Shown piece after piece: positions 17,353 through 25,168 of a stretch of 64,000 nt of DNA. This DNA comes from SM1-73 sp964588305. GTDB lineage: Bacteria > Zixibacteria > MSB-5A5 > SM1-73. The translations under genes were made by a program, and so were the position numbers. How positions within the stretch are numbered: the first letter of the stretch is position 1; the number at the start of each line of letters is the position of its first letter. The notes under the pieces were generated by a model that ran no database searches, was not told where the DNA came from, and worked only from the letters and a program-made list of their open reading frames with translations. The stretch is taken from assembly GCA_964588305.1 (NCBI GenBank), contig CAZPOP010000010.1:47769-111768 (forward strand), in the 5' to 3' direction.

Positions 17353-18822
17353 ATGAAAAAGTATAATTCAATAAGCTGTTCACTTCTGCTTTTGATCAGT
17401 GCGCTTCTCCTCGTAATAGTCGGCTGTGCCCCCTGTGAAGATGGCAAGATTCCCATCACGACAACATCGGAGGAAGCGCGGGAATATTACCTGCAGGGAC
17501 GCGATCTTTTTGAAAAACTCCGTGCTCAGGAATCTCGTCAATTCTTCGAGAAGGCCGTTGCGGAAGATCCAGACTTTGCCATGGGCTATTTATTCTTGTC
17601 TTTTGCTCAGCCCAGCGCAAAGGGATTTTTCGAGAAGCTTGATAAGGCTGTGGCTTTAGCAGATAAGGTCTCCGAAGGAGAGCGATTATGGATTCTGGGG
17701 GTCGAAGCCGGGGTCAACGGTTTTGCAATGATACAGAGAGAGTACTACCAGAAACTGGTTGCGGCCTATCCAAACGACGAACGGGCACACAATCTGTTGG
17801 GAAATCAGTACTTCGCTCAGGAGGACTATACACTGGCAATACCCGAATACCAAGAGGCAACCCGGATCAATCCGAACTTTTCGCAGCCTTATAATCAGCT
17901 GGGTTATGCTCATAGATTCCTGGGAAACTATGCCGAAGCAGAAAAAGCTTTCCAGAAATATATAGAGCTGATTCCGGATGATCCCAATCCTTATGATTCT
18001 TATGCCGAGTTACTCATGAAAATGGGTGAATACGATCAGTCCATACAAACCTACCAGAAGGCCTTGGAGCTTAATCCCAACTTCGTTGCGTCGCATATCG
18101 GCATTGCTACAAACCTCAATTTCAAAGGAAATCATGAGGATGCCAGAAAACAACTTCAGAAACTGTACGACATTGCTCGCAATGACGGCGAACGACGTGC
18201 AGCTCTCTTTGCCATGACCGTTTCTTACGTTGATGAAGGCAACATGGATAAGGCGCTGGAAGAACAAAATAGGCAATACGCTTTGGCAGAAAAGATTAAC
18301 GATGCTTCCGCAATGGCTGGAGACTTGGTTGTAATGGGGAATATTCTTCTTGAGGTTGAGCGGCCTGATGAAGCGTCCGCCCAGTACGAGAAAGCGGTGA
18401 AACTTGTGGAAGAATCCGATCTTTCCGAGGAGGTAAAGGATAATACAAGACGCGGCTATCTTTTCAACACTGCACGCGCTGCCTTGAAGAAGAAAGAGCT
18501 TGCGACGGCAAAGGCTGAGTCTGACGAATATCGGCAGCGAGTCGAAGCCGTAAATAACCCATTTCAGATCAAACTGTCTCACGAACTGGCGGGAATGATT
18601 GCGCTGGAAGAAGAGCAGTACGATAAGGCTCTCGATGAACTTCAGCAAGCGAGTCAACAAAATCCATATAACCATTACAGAATGTCGCTGGCCTACCGTG
18701 GCAAAGGAGATAAACAGAGAGCCAAAGAATTCTGCATGAAAGCCGCACGGTTTAACGCGCTTAACAGCCTGAACTACGGATTCATCAGACACAAGGCTCA
18801 GCAGATGCTGGATTCGATGTAG
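17353..18822 (+). CDS. TPR-repeat lipoprotein
   Basis: 489 residues from the ATG at 17353, which sits just after AAAGGAGAA; an in-frame TTG at 17335 overlaps the ribosome site and is not used. The lipobox is LVIVGC, giving Cys near position 25. Tetratricopeptide repeats then cover most of the protein; clear units include ARRFFEKAVAEDPDFAMGY-like segments, NLLGNQYFAQEDYTLAIPEY, QLGYAHRFLGNYAEAEKAF and SYAELLMKMGEYDQSIQTY. TPR lipoproteins act as scaffolds for envelope protein complexes. The repeats, spaced about 34 residues, resemble those of serine/threonine-kinase-associated TPR proteins, but no catalytic domain is present. A start-stop mini-frame with a strong ribosome site lies about 80 bases upstream. 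Confidence 0.85.
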   Translation: MKKYNSISCSLLLLISALLLVIVGCAPCEDGKIPITTTSEEAREYYLQGRDLFEKLRAQESRQFFEKAVAEDPDFAMGYLFLSFAQPSAKGFFEKLDKAVALADKVSEGERLWILGVEAGVNGFAMIQREYYQKLVAAYPNDERAHNLLGNQYFAQEDYTLAIPEYQEATRINPNFSQPYNQLGYAHRFLGNYAEAEKAFQKYIELIPDDPNPYDSYAELLMKMGEYDQSIQTYQKALELNPNFVASHIGIATNLNFKGNHEDARKQLQKLYDIARNDGERRAALFAMTVSYVDEGNMDKALEEQNRQYALAEKINDASAMAGDLVVMGNILLEVERPDEASAQYEKAVKLVEESDLSEEVKDNTRRGYLFNTARAALKKKELATAKAESDEYRQRVEAVNNPFQIKLSHELAGMIALEEEQYDKALDELQQASQQNPYNHYRMSLAYRGKGDKQRAKEFCMKAARFNALNSLNYGFIRHKAQQMLDSM

Positions 18823-18980
18823 CGTGCTTCGATCTTAGGCCTCTCTTCTGGTTGTCGCCGTTCGATTCATTACCCTTGTTGCACTCAGCCGGAACTCTCC
18901 AGCCTCTGGTGTACAAAACGGACACACCTTTAGCGGGATCTTGAGACTATTCTCGAAGCATCAAGGAAATGGAGGAGATC

Positions 18981-19559
18981 ATGACCTATTACAAGAAGTT
19001 GGTCGGTGAAAAATGTTATCTTTCGCCTTGCAGTTTAGAAGACGCGGAAAAATGGACTGAATGGGACAATGATTTGGAATTCGCAATTCCTTTGGGAGAA
19101 GAAGCGTATACTTGCTATTCTCTTGATAAGATGAAAGAGATCATAAGCAACGTCATAAAAAAACAGGATCCCATATTCAGCATAATTGATCTCGAAACGG
19201 ATAAGCCTATCGGGCGCTGTATGCTTTTTAACGTAGATAAGGTGGACAGAAAAGCTATGCTGGGGATTGGCATTGGTGACAAAGCTTACTGGGACAAGGG
19301 ATACGGTCAAGATGCCACCAAGCTTCTGCTTGATTATGGTTTCAATCTGCTTAATTTAAACAACATCATGCTTGGGGTATATTCCTATAACGAGCGAGCA
19401 GTAAACTGCTATAAGAAAGTAGGCTTCAAAGAGATAGGAAAAAGGAGAAAGTCAAAGATCATCGGAGGAAAAACCTTTGACGAGGTTTTTATGGACATTC
19501 TCGCCGAAGAATTCGAATCTGTTTATGTAAGCCGATTTGTCGAGAAAGAAATCAAGTAA
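18981..19559 (+). CDS. GNAT acetyltransferase, RimJ/RimL type
   Basis: 192 residues from the ATG at 18981, chosen because GGAGGAG stands just upstream; an in-frame ATG at 18969 overlaps that site. The N-terminus LVGEKCYLSPCSLEDAEKW and the core GIGIGDKAYWDKGYGQDATKL with loop DKGYGQ are typical RimJ/RimL-like N-acetyltransferase features, as is NLNNIMLGVYSYNERAVNCYKKVGF. It likely transfers acetyl groups to an amine substrate in the cytoplasm, with specificity unknown. The gene sits after a dispersed-element remnant and ends before a bidirectional terminator. It is the third GNAT gene within 4 kb but differs strongly from the other two, so recent duplication is unlikely. Confidence 0.8.
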   Translation: MTYYKKLVGEKCYLSPCSLEDAEKWTEWDNDLEFAIPLGEEAYTCYSLDKMKEIISNVIKKQDPIFSIIDLETDKPIGRCMLFNVDKVDRKAMLGIGIGDKAYWDKGYGQDATKLLLDYGFNLLNLNNIMLGVYSYNERAVNCYKKVGFKEIGKRRKSKIIGGKTFDEVFMDILAEEFESVYVSRFVEKEIK

Positions 19560-19680
19560 ATAGGAACAACATATTTGAAGCTTTGACTGTGTGGCAGGGT
19601 AAGGGTACCCTGCCACAACAATTGCTTTCTCCGTTGGGCTGCCATTCAAGGAATACACCAGACTTTTTCCCGAAGCATAA

Positions 19681-19730
19681 AAAAACCCCGCCATTTGCGG
19701 TGAACTTGTCAGACCGCTAGCGGGGTTTTT
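19681..19730. terminator. bidirectional intrinsic terminator
   Basis: AAAAACCCCG (19681-19690) pairs with CGGGGTTTTT (19721-19730), with an inner GCGGT/ACCGC stem. A-run and T-run flanks make it work in both directions, between the plus-strand GNAT gene and the minus-strand cyclophilin gene. Confidence 0.85.
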
Positions 19731-19747
19731 GGCAACGGATTCTTGTC

Positions 19748-20380
19748 CTACTCGGTTTTTTCGTAGACCTTTGTCATTATCACATCTTCGGTTGGCTTGC
19801 TCCGCGCGTCGATTGGCACGGCTGCTATCTTATCCACAACGTCCATTCCTTCAATGACGTGAGCAAAGACGGTGAAATTCTGCTGGTCAAGATGAGCGGT
19901 TTTTTCGGTGGATAGACAAATGTAAAACTGACTCCCACTATTGCCTTCCGCGGATCTTGCCATGGCTATGGCTCCGCGCTCATGCTTCTTAGTCGTGGGT
20001 TCGTCGGGCAGCTTATAACCCGGTCCTCCCGTTCCGGTGGCTGTGGGATCACCGCCCTGAATAACGAAACCGGGCGCGACGCGGTGGAAGGTCAAACCGT
20101 CATAGAATTTACTTAAGACCAATCTCAAGAAGTTTTCGGCCAGTTTGGGAGATTCCTTCCAGTAGAGCTCAATTTCGATTGTGCCCTGATTGGTTTCTAT
20201 CACCACGATGGGATTCTTCTCGCGGACTATGGGGTCCTGCATGATTTCGGGCTCGGCAGTTTCCTCTGCCACAACTTCCTCAGCTTTCTTTTCCATCTTC
20301 TCGGTCTGAACCTCCTCCTTTTTGCCACACCCGAAGATGAAGAATAATGATACTATAACGAGAATAGTAATTCTCTTCAT
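19748..20380 (-). CDS. peptidyl-prolyl cis-trans isomerase lipoprotein (cyclophilin)
   Basis: 210 residues; the ATG at 20380 follows AAGGAG. The first 17 residues are a lipoprotein signal with lipobox FIFGC, then a charged Glu/Lys linker to about residue 55. The cyclophilin domain (about 55-208) shows FHRVAPGFVIQGGDP with the catalytic Arg, and GTGGPGYKLPDE, GAIAMARS and NSGSQFYICL. It should catalyse proline isomerisation during folding of exported proteins at the inner or outer membrane. The promoter at 20565-20592 leaves a leader of about 175 bases. It shares a bidirectional terminator with the GNAT gene that converges on it. Confidence 0.9.
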   Translation of the reverse strand: MKRITILVIVSLFFIFGCGKKEEVQTEKMEKKAEEVVAEETAEPEIMQDPIVREKNPIVVIETNQGTIEIELYWKESPKLAENFLRLVLSKFYDGLTFHRVAPGFVIQGGDPTATGTGGPGYKLPDEPTTKKHERGAIAMARSAEGNSGSQFYICLSTEKTAHLDQQNFTVFAHVIEGMDVVDKIAAVPIDARSKPTEDVIMTKVYEKTE

Positions 20381-20564
20381 GACTACTCCTTGGATTTTAG
20401 AGTTTCCGGTCTATGGTTAGCAGAAACGCCGATCTATTTCTCGACCACCTCCTTCCGTATGATTGAGTTTATTCCTTCGACTTAAGATTTCACGGGCAAA
20501 GCGTACCATCAAGTCCAGATGAATCCGATTCGGAATTTCAGAATTTCTATAAAAACACGCCCGG

Positions 20565-20592
20565 AATATAAAGAGGCAATTTCAAATGTCAA
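20565..20592 (-). promoter_or_regulatory. sigma-70 type promoter of the cyclophilin gene
   Basis: On the minus strand TTGACA (20587-20592), 16 bases, then TATATT (20565-20570). The rest of the 20381-20768 gap holds only a short palindrome GTTCACC-TGAA-GGTGAAC (20714-20731), just after the purA stop codon; it may aid purA termination though it has no T-run. Confidence 0.7.
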
Positions 20593-20768
20593 GAATTTGT
20601 TTGTCCAGCCCTCAAAAAAACCAGATTGTCTGAGCAGGCGAGGAGTATCGAGCTTCAGCTTGGCCTGAGGCACCTTTTCTCCGCTGTTCAGCCTTGTAGG
20701 GAAGATCAAGACGGTTCACCTGAAGGTGAACACTTCAGAATCACCTTGGGAATTCGCAACTCTATAAC

Positions 20769-22043
20769 TCACGGGAGAATCGTCTGGTCTCTCCTTGAAC
20801 CTGTGGAAATCAGGAAAACGGGAGTCTCCAATTTTCGGGCAATGTAATCTAGGTATTTCTTGGCTTCATCCGGCAAATCCTTATAATCGGTTATGCCGTG
20901 GGTTTCCTTGTGCCAGCCGGGAAGTTCCTCGTAGACTGGTCTACAATTTCCCAATACATCCAAGTCAGGAGTAAATTCAGTGACTGATTTGTTCCTATAC
21001 TTATACCCCACACAGACCTTGATCTTATTAAAAGCATCCAGGACATCCAATTTGGTCAAGGCGATTTTGGTGATTCCATTGATCCGGAATGAATATTTGA
21101 GGATCACCAAATCCAGCCATCCGCATCTTCTGGGTCTGCCGGTGGTGGCGCCGAATTCGTTTCCTCCGTCCTGCAAGCGCTTCCCCACCTCATTTTGCTG
21201 CTCGGTCGGAAGAGGCCCATTGCCTACTCGGGTGGTGTAGGCTTTTGTCACGCCGATCACCTCGTCGATTTGGGCCGGCCCCACCCCCAAGCCGGTACAC
21301 GCTCCGCCAACAGTGGTATTAGAGGAAGTGCAGAAAGGATAGGTTCCAAAATCGATGTCCAACATAGCTCCCTGCGCTCCTTCAAACAGAATGCTTTTCC
21401 CCTCTTTTATGGCCTGATTCAAGAATAAGACCGTATCTGCAATAAAGGGTTTTATCCTTCTCCTGAATTTTGAAACCTCCAGGCTTTTCTTCTTTATAGA
21501 AGCGAACTCTTTTCTGCTCAACTTTCTTAGAAAATGATTTTTGCTCTTCAGATTCCATTCAGTCCTTTTGTTAAAAAGATCGTGATCCAAAATGTCCATA
21601 ACTCTTAATCCATTTCTTGCCATTTTATCTCTGTATGCCGGGCCGATTCCCTTTCCCGTCGGGGCGATTTTGTCCTTCCCTCTCGCTTCCTCTTCCAATC
21701 TCTCGATCACCTTATGATAGGGCATAACCAGATGGGCGGTTTGCGAAATCAGAAATCTGTCTCGAAATTCAATCTTTCTTTTTCTCAACTGATCTAATTC
21801 ACAAAGTACCTGTTCCAAGTCGACCACCACTCCGTTTCCAATCACGCAAATCTTGCCCGGATGCAATATCCCCGTGGGAACCAGATGCAGGATGAATGTT
21901 TGATCGTCGATCACCACGGTGTGACCGGCATTGGCGCCTCCGGAAAAGCGTGCTACCACTTCTGCATCTTCCGTCAGGATATCAACGATCTTTCCCTTAC
22001 CCTCATCTCCCCACTGCGTTCCCACAACGACTCTGTTTGGCAT
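20769..22043 (-). CDS. purA: adenylosuccinate synthetase
   Basis: 424 residues, full length for the family. It joins IMP and aspartate, driven by GTP, in the first committed step to AMP. The GTP/IMP-binding start GTQWGDEGKGKIVD is intact, with the catalytic Asp and Lys, as are GNGVVVDLEQ, GAQGAMLDIDFGTYP and TTTGRPRRCGWLD. The C-terminus ends a little short and unusually (STGSRRDQTILP) compared with the common GPGRDQTI/GPxRE ending, but all core parts are present. The ATG at 22043 follows GGAGAAAG. It lies 11 bases after engB and is likely co-transcribed with it. Confidence 0.95.
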   Translation of the reverse strand: MPNRVVVGTQWGDEGKGKIVDILTEDAEVVARFSGGANAGHTVVIDDQTFILHLVPTGILHPGKICVIGNGVVVDLEQVLCELDQLRKRKIEFRDRFLISQTAHLVMPYHKVIERLEEEARGKDKIAPTGKGIGPAYRDKMARNGLRVMDILDHDLFNKRTEWNLKSKNHFLRKLSRKEFASIKKKSLEVSKFRRRIKPFIADTVLFLNQAIKEGKSILFEGAQGAMLDIDFGTYPFCTSSNTTVGGACTGLGVGPAQIDEVIGVTKAYTTRVGNGPLPTEQQNEVGKRLQDGGNEFGATTGRPRRCGWLDLVILKYSFRINGITKIALTKLDVLDAFNKIKVCVGYKYRNKSVTEFTPDLDVLGNCRPVYEELPGWHKETHGITDYKDLPDEAKKYLDYIARKLETPVFLISTGSRRDQTILP

Positions 22044-22054
22044 TTCTTTCTCCT

Positions 22055-22690
22055 TCAGTTCTTCTGTCGGGTATTCCTGCCTTCGGCAGAAAAACCCGAC
22101 CTACGTATTAGCAAATCAGAAATCCAACTCAAAATCTCCTCTTTTCCTTGTCCGGTTTTTGCAGAGAACAGGACGAGAGAATCTGAATCTACGTTTACAA
22201 TCTCCGAAGTACTTCTAGCATTCAGAACCAATGCCGATCTGGATAGTTTATCTGTTTTGGTCAGAACCACAAGCTTTTCTCTTTGATAAAAATCGAGCCA
22301 CTCTAAGAGCTGTAAATCTGCTTCAAAAGGCTCGTGCCTTGCGTCTATCAATAGAACTACCCCTTTTAGATTCTGGCTGTTTTTCAGGTATTCCTCGACC
22401 AGTCTTCCCCAGGTTCCCTTCATCGATTTCGACACTTTGGCATAGCCGTATCCGGGGAGATCAACGAAATAGAGATTGTCATTTATCAGGAAGAAATTTA
22501 TCTGTCTGGTCTTGCCGGGGGTGGAGCTTATCTTCGCCAGATTCCTAATATTCGCCAGCTTATTCAAGACAGAGGACTTTCCTACATTCGACCTGCCTGC
22601 AAAGGCAATCTCCGGAAAATGATCCTTAGGAAGATCAGCAACCTTAAACACACTCTTGACGTACGTGGCCTTCTTTATTTTGAATGGCAT
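22055..22690 (-). CDS. engB: ribosome biogenesis GTPase EngB (YsxC/YihA)
   Basis: 211 residues from the ATG at 22690 (MPFKIKKATYVKSVF), where homology to the family begins. The frame is open further upstream, but that part covers a dispersed palindrome (22751-22771) and has no family similarity. G-motifs are complete: GRSNVGKSS (G1), STPGKTRQINFF (G2), DLPGYG (G3), TKTD (G4) and SAKTGQG (G5). EngB is needed for large-subunit ribosome assembly. The last 16 residues are encoded by the hairpin repeat at 22066-22100, so the C-terminus was altered by insertion of that repeat. purA follows 11 bases downstream. Confidence 0.93.
   Translation of the reverse strand: MPFKIKKATYVKSVFKVADLPKDHFPEIAFAGRSNVGKSSVLNKLANIRNLAKISSTPGKTRQINFFLINDNLYFVDLPGYGYAKVSKSMKGTWGRLVEEYLKNSQNLKGVVLLIDARHEPFEADLQLLEWLDFYQREKLVVLTKTDKLSRSALVLNARSTSEIVNVDSDSLVLFSAKTGQGKEEILSWISDLLIRRSGFSAEGRNTRQKN
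22066..22100. repeat. hairpin repeat at the 3' end of engB
   Basis: Nested palindrome: GTCGGGT (22066-22072) with ACCCGAC (22094-22100), and inside it CTGCC-TTC-GGCAG (22077-22089). It is followed by CTACG. The inner core CTGCCTTCGGCAG matches the CCTGCCTTCGGCGGG core at about 15212. It lies within the engB coding region just before the stop codon. Confidence 0.7.
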
Positions 22691-22750
22691 GTTGAACTGG
22701 GAATAAGGGACGATTATCTGGAGTTTAGTTGTTCTTTTGTCAGTCTCCTG

Positions 22751-22771
22751 GCCAAGCCGTAAAGGCTTGGC
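22751..22771. repeat. dispersed palindrome upstream of engB
   Basis: GCCAAGCC (22751-22758) and GGCTTGGC (22764-22771) flank GTAAA; TACGCGATC follows. The arm-loop-arm-TAC layout is like the palindromes at 7396 and 44575. It lies in the leader of engB and could affect transcript folding or stability. Confidence 0.6.
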
Positions 22772-22910
22772 TACGCGATCAAGGAATATTCTGAAAGCTG
22801 GTGAGTCATCGAGTTCATTTGCATCGGGATTTGCTAACACCGATGCATAATGAGATTAACTCCCGGTAACTAATTTCAACCTTCCTGTTTACGTGTTCTT
22901 CGCGGTTCTA

Positions 22911-24314
22911 CTAAAGAGAGCAGAGGTACTCATGGATGGATCGCGCGGCCTTGCGTCCGGCCCCCATGGCAAGAATGACGGTTGCTGCGCCGGTGACCAC
23001 GTCTCCCCCAGCCCATATCCTGTCCCGGGAGGTTTTGCCGGTTTCCTCATCAGCAACGATATTTCCCTTCTTCCCCACCTCCAGTCCAGGTGTGGTGGCT
23101 GCGATTAATGGATTGGGGCTGTTGCCGATCGCACAGACCACGGCGTCCATGGGAAGAATGGTTTCAGAGCCTTCGATGGGAACCGGCCTTCTCCTTCCAG
23201 AGGCGTCGGGCTCACCCAACTTCATCTTCAGGTACTCGATTTCCTTGATCCAGCCGTTCTCGTCGCCAATGTATCGAATGGGAAGGGTGAGAAAATCGAA
23301 GACGACTCCCTCCTCCTCCGCATTCTCTATCTCCTCCAAGCGCGCCGGCAGTTCCTGCCTGGATCTCCTGTAAATGATCCTGCTTTCTGCTCCCAGCCTC
23401 AGCGCGGTTCTGGCACAGTCCATGGCCACGTTTCCCCCACCGATAACGGCGACTCTTTTGTGATTCTTTATGGGAGTCGGGAACTGGGGGAAGAGATAAC
23501 CCTTCATCAAATTCATCCTGGTCAGATACTCATTTGCGGAATAAACCCCATTTAAGTTTTCACCGGGAACGTCCATAAACCAGGGAAGTCCTGCGCCCGA
23601 CCCGACAAACACAGCGTCATATTCTTCAAGAAGACTGTCAACCGTTCGGGTCTTTCCCACCACGAAATCAGTCACTATGTTCACTCCGAGCTTTCCGAGG
23701 TATTGCACTTCCCTGTTCACTATTGCCTTGGGAAGCCTGAACTCCGGTATGCCGTAGATTAACACCCCTCCCATCTTGTGCAGGGCCTCAAAGATAGTAA
23801 CCTGATGCCCTAATTTTATCAGATCGCCAGCTACGGTAAGTCCGGCTGGCCCCCCACCTATGACGGCGACCTTTCTTCCGGTAGCTGCCGGAATTTCGGG
23901 CATCTCAAGCTCACCTTGCTGGGCTTCCCAGTCCGCCAAGAACCGCTCTAAGCGACCAACGGCAATCTGACCCCCTTTCTTCTGCAGTACGCACACTTGC
24001 TCACACTGCTCCTCCTGCGGGCAGACTCGACCGCACATTGCGGGAAGGCAATTTTTATCCTTGAGTATCCTGATTCCGGCAGCAAAGTCACCATCTGCTA
24101 TGCATTGGATAAATCCGGGGATGTCTATCTCCACCGGACAATTCGAAACACACTTGGGCTTCTTGCACTGCAAACACCGCTTTGCTTCCTGGATTGCAGT
24201 TTCAGCCGCATAGCCCAAGGCCACCTCGTCGAAATTGTGCCTTCGTACCTCGGGCGGCTGCTTGGGCATCTCCCGCCTATTTAAATCCAGCTTCTTCTTC
24301 TGCGGTTCAGACAT
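22911..24314 (-). CDS. NfnB/GltD-like NADPH-binding flavoprotein (glutamate synthase small-subunit type)
   Basis: 467 residues. It has an N-terminal cluster-binding part (CLQCKKPKCVSNCPVEIDIP and CGRVCPQEEQCEQVC) followed by two dinucleotide folds: FAD-binding VAVIGGGPAGLTVAGDL near residue 150 and NADPH-binding VAVIGGGNVAMDCARTALR near 290, and a last FAD motif GDVVTGAATVILAMGAGR. This is the NADPH-dependent glutamate synthase small-chain family, and paired with an NfnA-like gene (next upstream) it matches NfnB, the large subunit of NADH-dependent reduced ferredoxin:NADP+ oxidoreductase. No glutamate synthase large subunit is nearby, which favours the Nfn reading. It is the last gene of the redox operon, 11 bases after nfnA. 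SudA of sulfide dehydrogenase is the main alternative name. Confidence 0.88.
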   Translation of the reverse strand: MSEPQKKKLDLNRREMPKQPPEVRRHNFDEVALGYAAETAIQEAKRCLQCKKPKCVSNCPVEIDIPGFIQCIADGDFAAGIRILKDKNCLPAMCGRVCPQEEQCEQVCVLQKKGGQIAVGRLERFLADWEAQQGELEMPEIPAATGRKVAVIGGGPAGLTVAGDLIKLGHQVTIFEALHKMGGVLIYGIPEFRLPKAIVNREVQYLGKLGVNIVTDFVVGKTRTVDSLLEEYDAVFVGSGAGLPWFMDVPGENLNGVYSANEYLTRMNLMKGYLFPQFPTPIKNHKRVAVIGGGNVAMDCARTALRLGAESRIIYRRSRQELPARLEEIENAEEEGVVFDFLTLPIRYIGDENGWIKEIEYLKMKLGEPDASGRRRPVPIEGSETILPMDAVVCAIGNSPNPLIAATTPGLEVGKKGNIVADEETGKTSRDRIWAGGDVVTGAATVILAMGAGRKAARSIHEYLCSL

Positions 24315-24325
24315 GATACGTTTTC

Positions 24326-25168
24326 TTAAGATCTGCTAATGTGCTCTTCACACCTGCTGGTCCTCAAGGGAACAACCTCTTCGGTCATGTATGTTTTGCG
24401 GCGCTGGAGAAGCTCGGCCCAATCCACCTGGTGTCCGTCGAAATCGGGGCCGTGCACGCAGGCGAACTTCGTGCTCGATCCCACGGTAACGCGACACACA
24501 CCGCACATTCCCGTGCCGTCGATCATTATCGGATTCAAACTGACCACAGTTTTTATCCCTAGAGGTCGGCTCACATCCGATCCTCTCTTCAAAAGGAAGG
24601 TACAGCCGTTAATGATGATTCGGTTAACCGTCTCTTCCGATGACTTGATTATCTCGGCAAGCCTTGTCACGTGTCCGCGGTAACCCTTAGTCCCATCCCG
24701 AGTGATGTAGATGAGTTCGTCCGAGACCTCCTTGAGCTTATCCTCCCAGAAAAAGAGATAGGAACTTCTGGCTTCAATGACCGTGATGACTTTGTTTTTT
24801 TTCTCTTTCAGTGCCCGGGCAATCGGATAGATGCTTCCGATCCCATAACATCCGCCCAGGCACAGAACCGTGCCAAACTCCTCGATTTCCGTGGGATTGC
24901 CCAATGGTCCCACCACCGTGGGAATGCTCGTTCCGGCCGCAAGTGAGGCCAGTTTGCCAGTGCTGCTGCCCACATTCATGAAAATCACGGTTACCGTCCC
25001 GTCTTGAGCATCCCAGTCAGAAACGGACAGGGGTATCCTCTCTCCGTCTTCCTCGGCTCGCAAGATCACAAACTGACCCGACCTCATCTGACGGGCAACT
25101 GCCGGAGCCTCCAGCGTCAAAAGGTGCATGTTGGGCACGATCATCCGGCTTTCTATCAGTTTAAACAT
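24326..25168 (-). CDS. NfnA/SudB-like FAD and [2Fe-2S] subunit
   Basis: 280 residues. The N-terminal half is a ferredoxin-reductase-like FAD domain (RIPLSVSDWDAQDGTVTVIF with the RxPxS motif), then a NAD-binding part (LCLGGCYGIGSIYPIARALKEK). The C-terminus has the [2Fe-2S] ligands in DGTGMCGVCRV and FACVHGPDFDGHQVDW, as in PyrK/NfnA proteins. In NfnAB this subunit binds NADH, and together with NfnB it couples NADH and ferredoxin oxidation to NADP+ reduction by flavin-based bifurcation. The start overlaps the end of the NuoG-like gene by 8 bases, so translation is probably coupled. The direction of flow in this organism is not deducible. Confidence 0.88.
   Translation of the reverse strand: MFKLIESRMIVPNMHLLTLEAPAVARQMRSGQFVILRAEEDGERIPLSVSDWDAQDGTVTVIFMNVGSSTGKLASLAAGTSIPTVVGPLGNPTEIEEFGTVLCLGGCYGIGSIYPIARALKEKKNKVITVIEARSSYLFFWEDKLKEVSDELIYITRDGTKGYRGHVTRLAEIIKSSEETVNRIIINGCTFLLKRGSDVSRPLGIKTVVSLNPIMIDGTGMCGVCRVTVGSSTKFACVHGPDFDGHQVDWAELLQRRKTYMTEEVVPLRTSRCEEHISRS

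Noticed and set aside
18010..18792. 260-codon minus-strand frame opposite the TPR lipoprotein
   Set aside because: Composition is that of an antisense read (Phe/Leu/Ile rich) and the sense strand has intact TPR repeats.
22841..22910. Open frame upstream of engB as part of the GTPase
   Set aside because: It is not conserved and spans a dispersed palindrome; homology starts at 22690.
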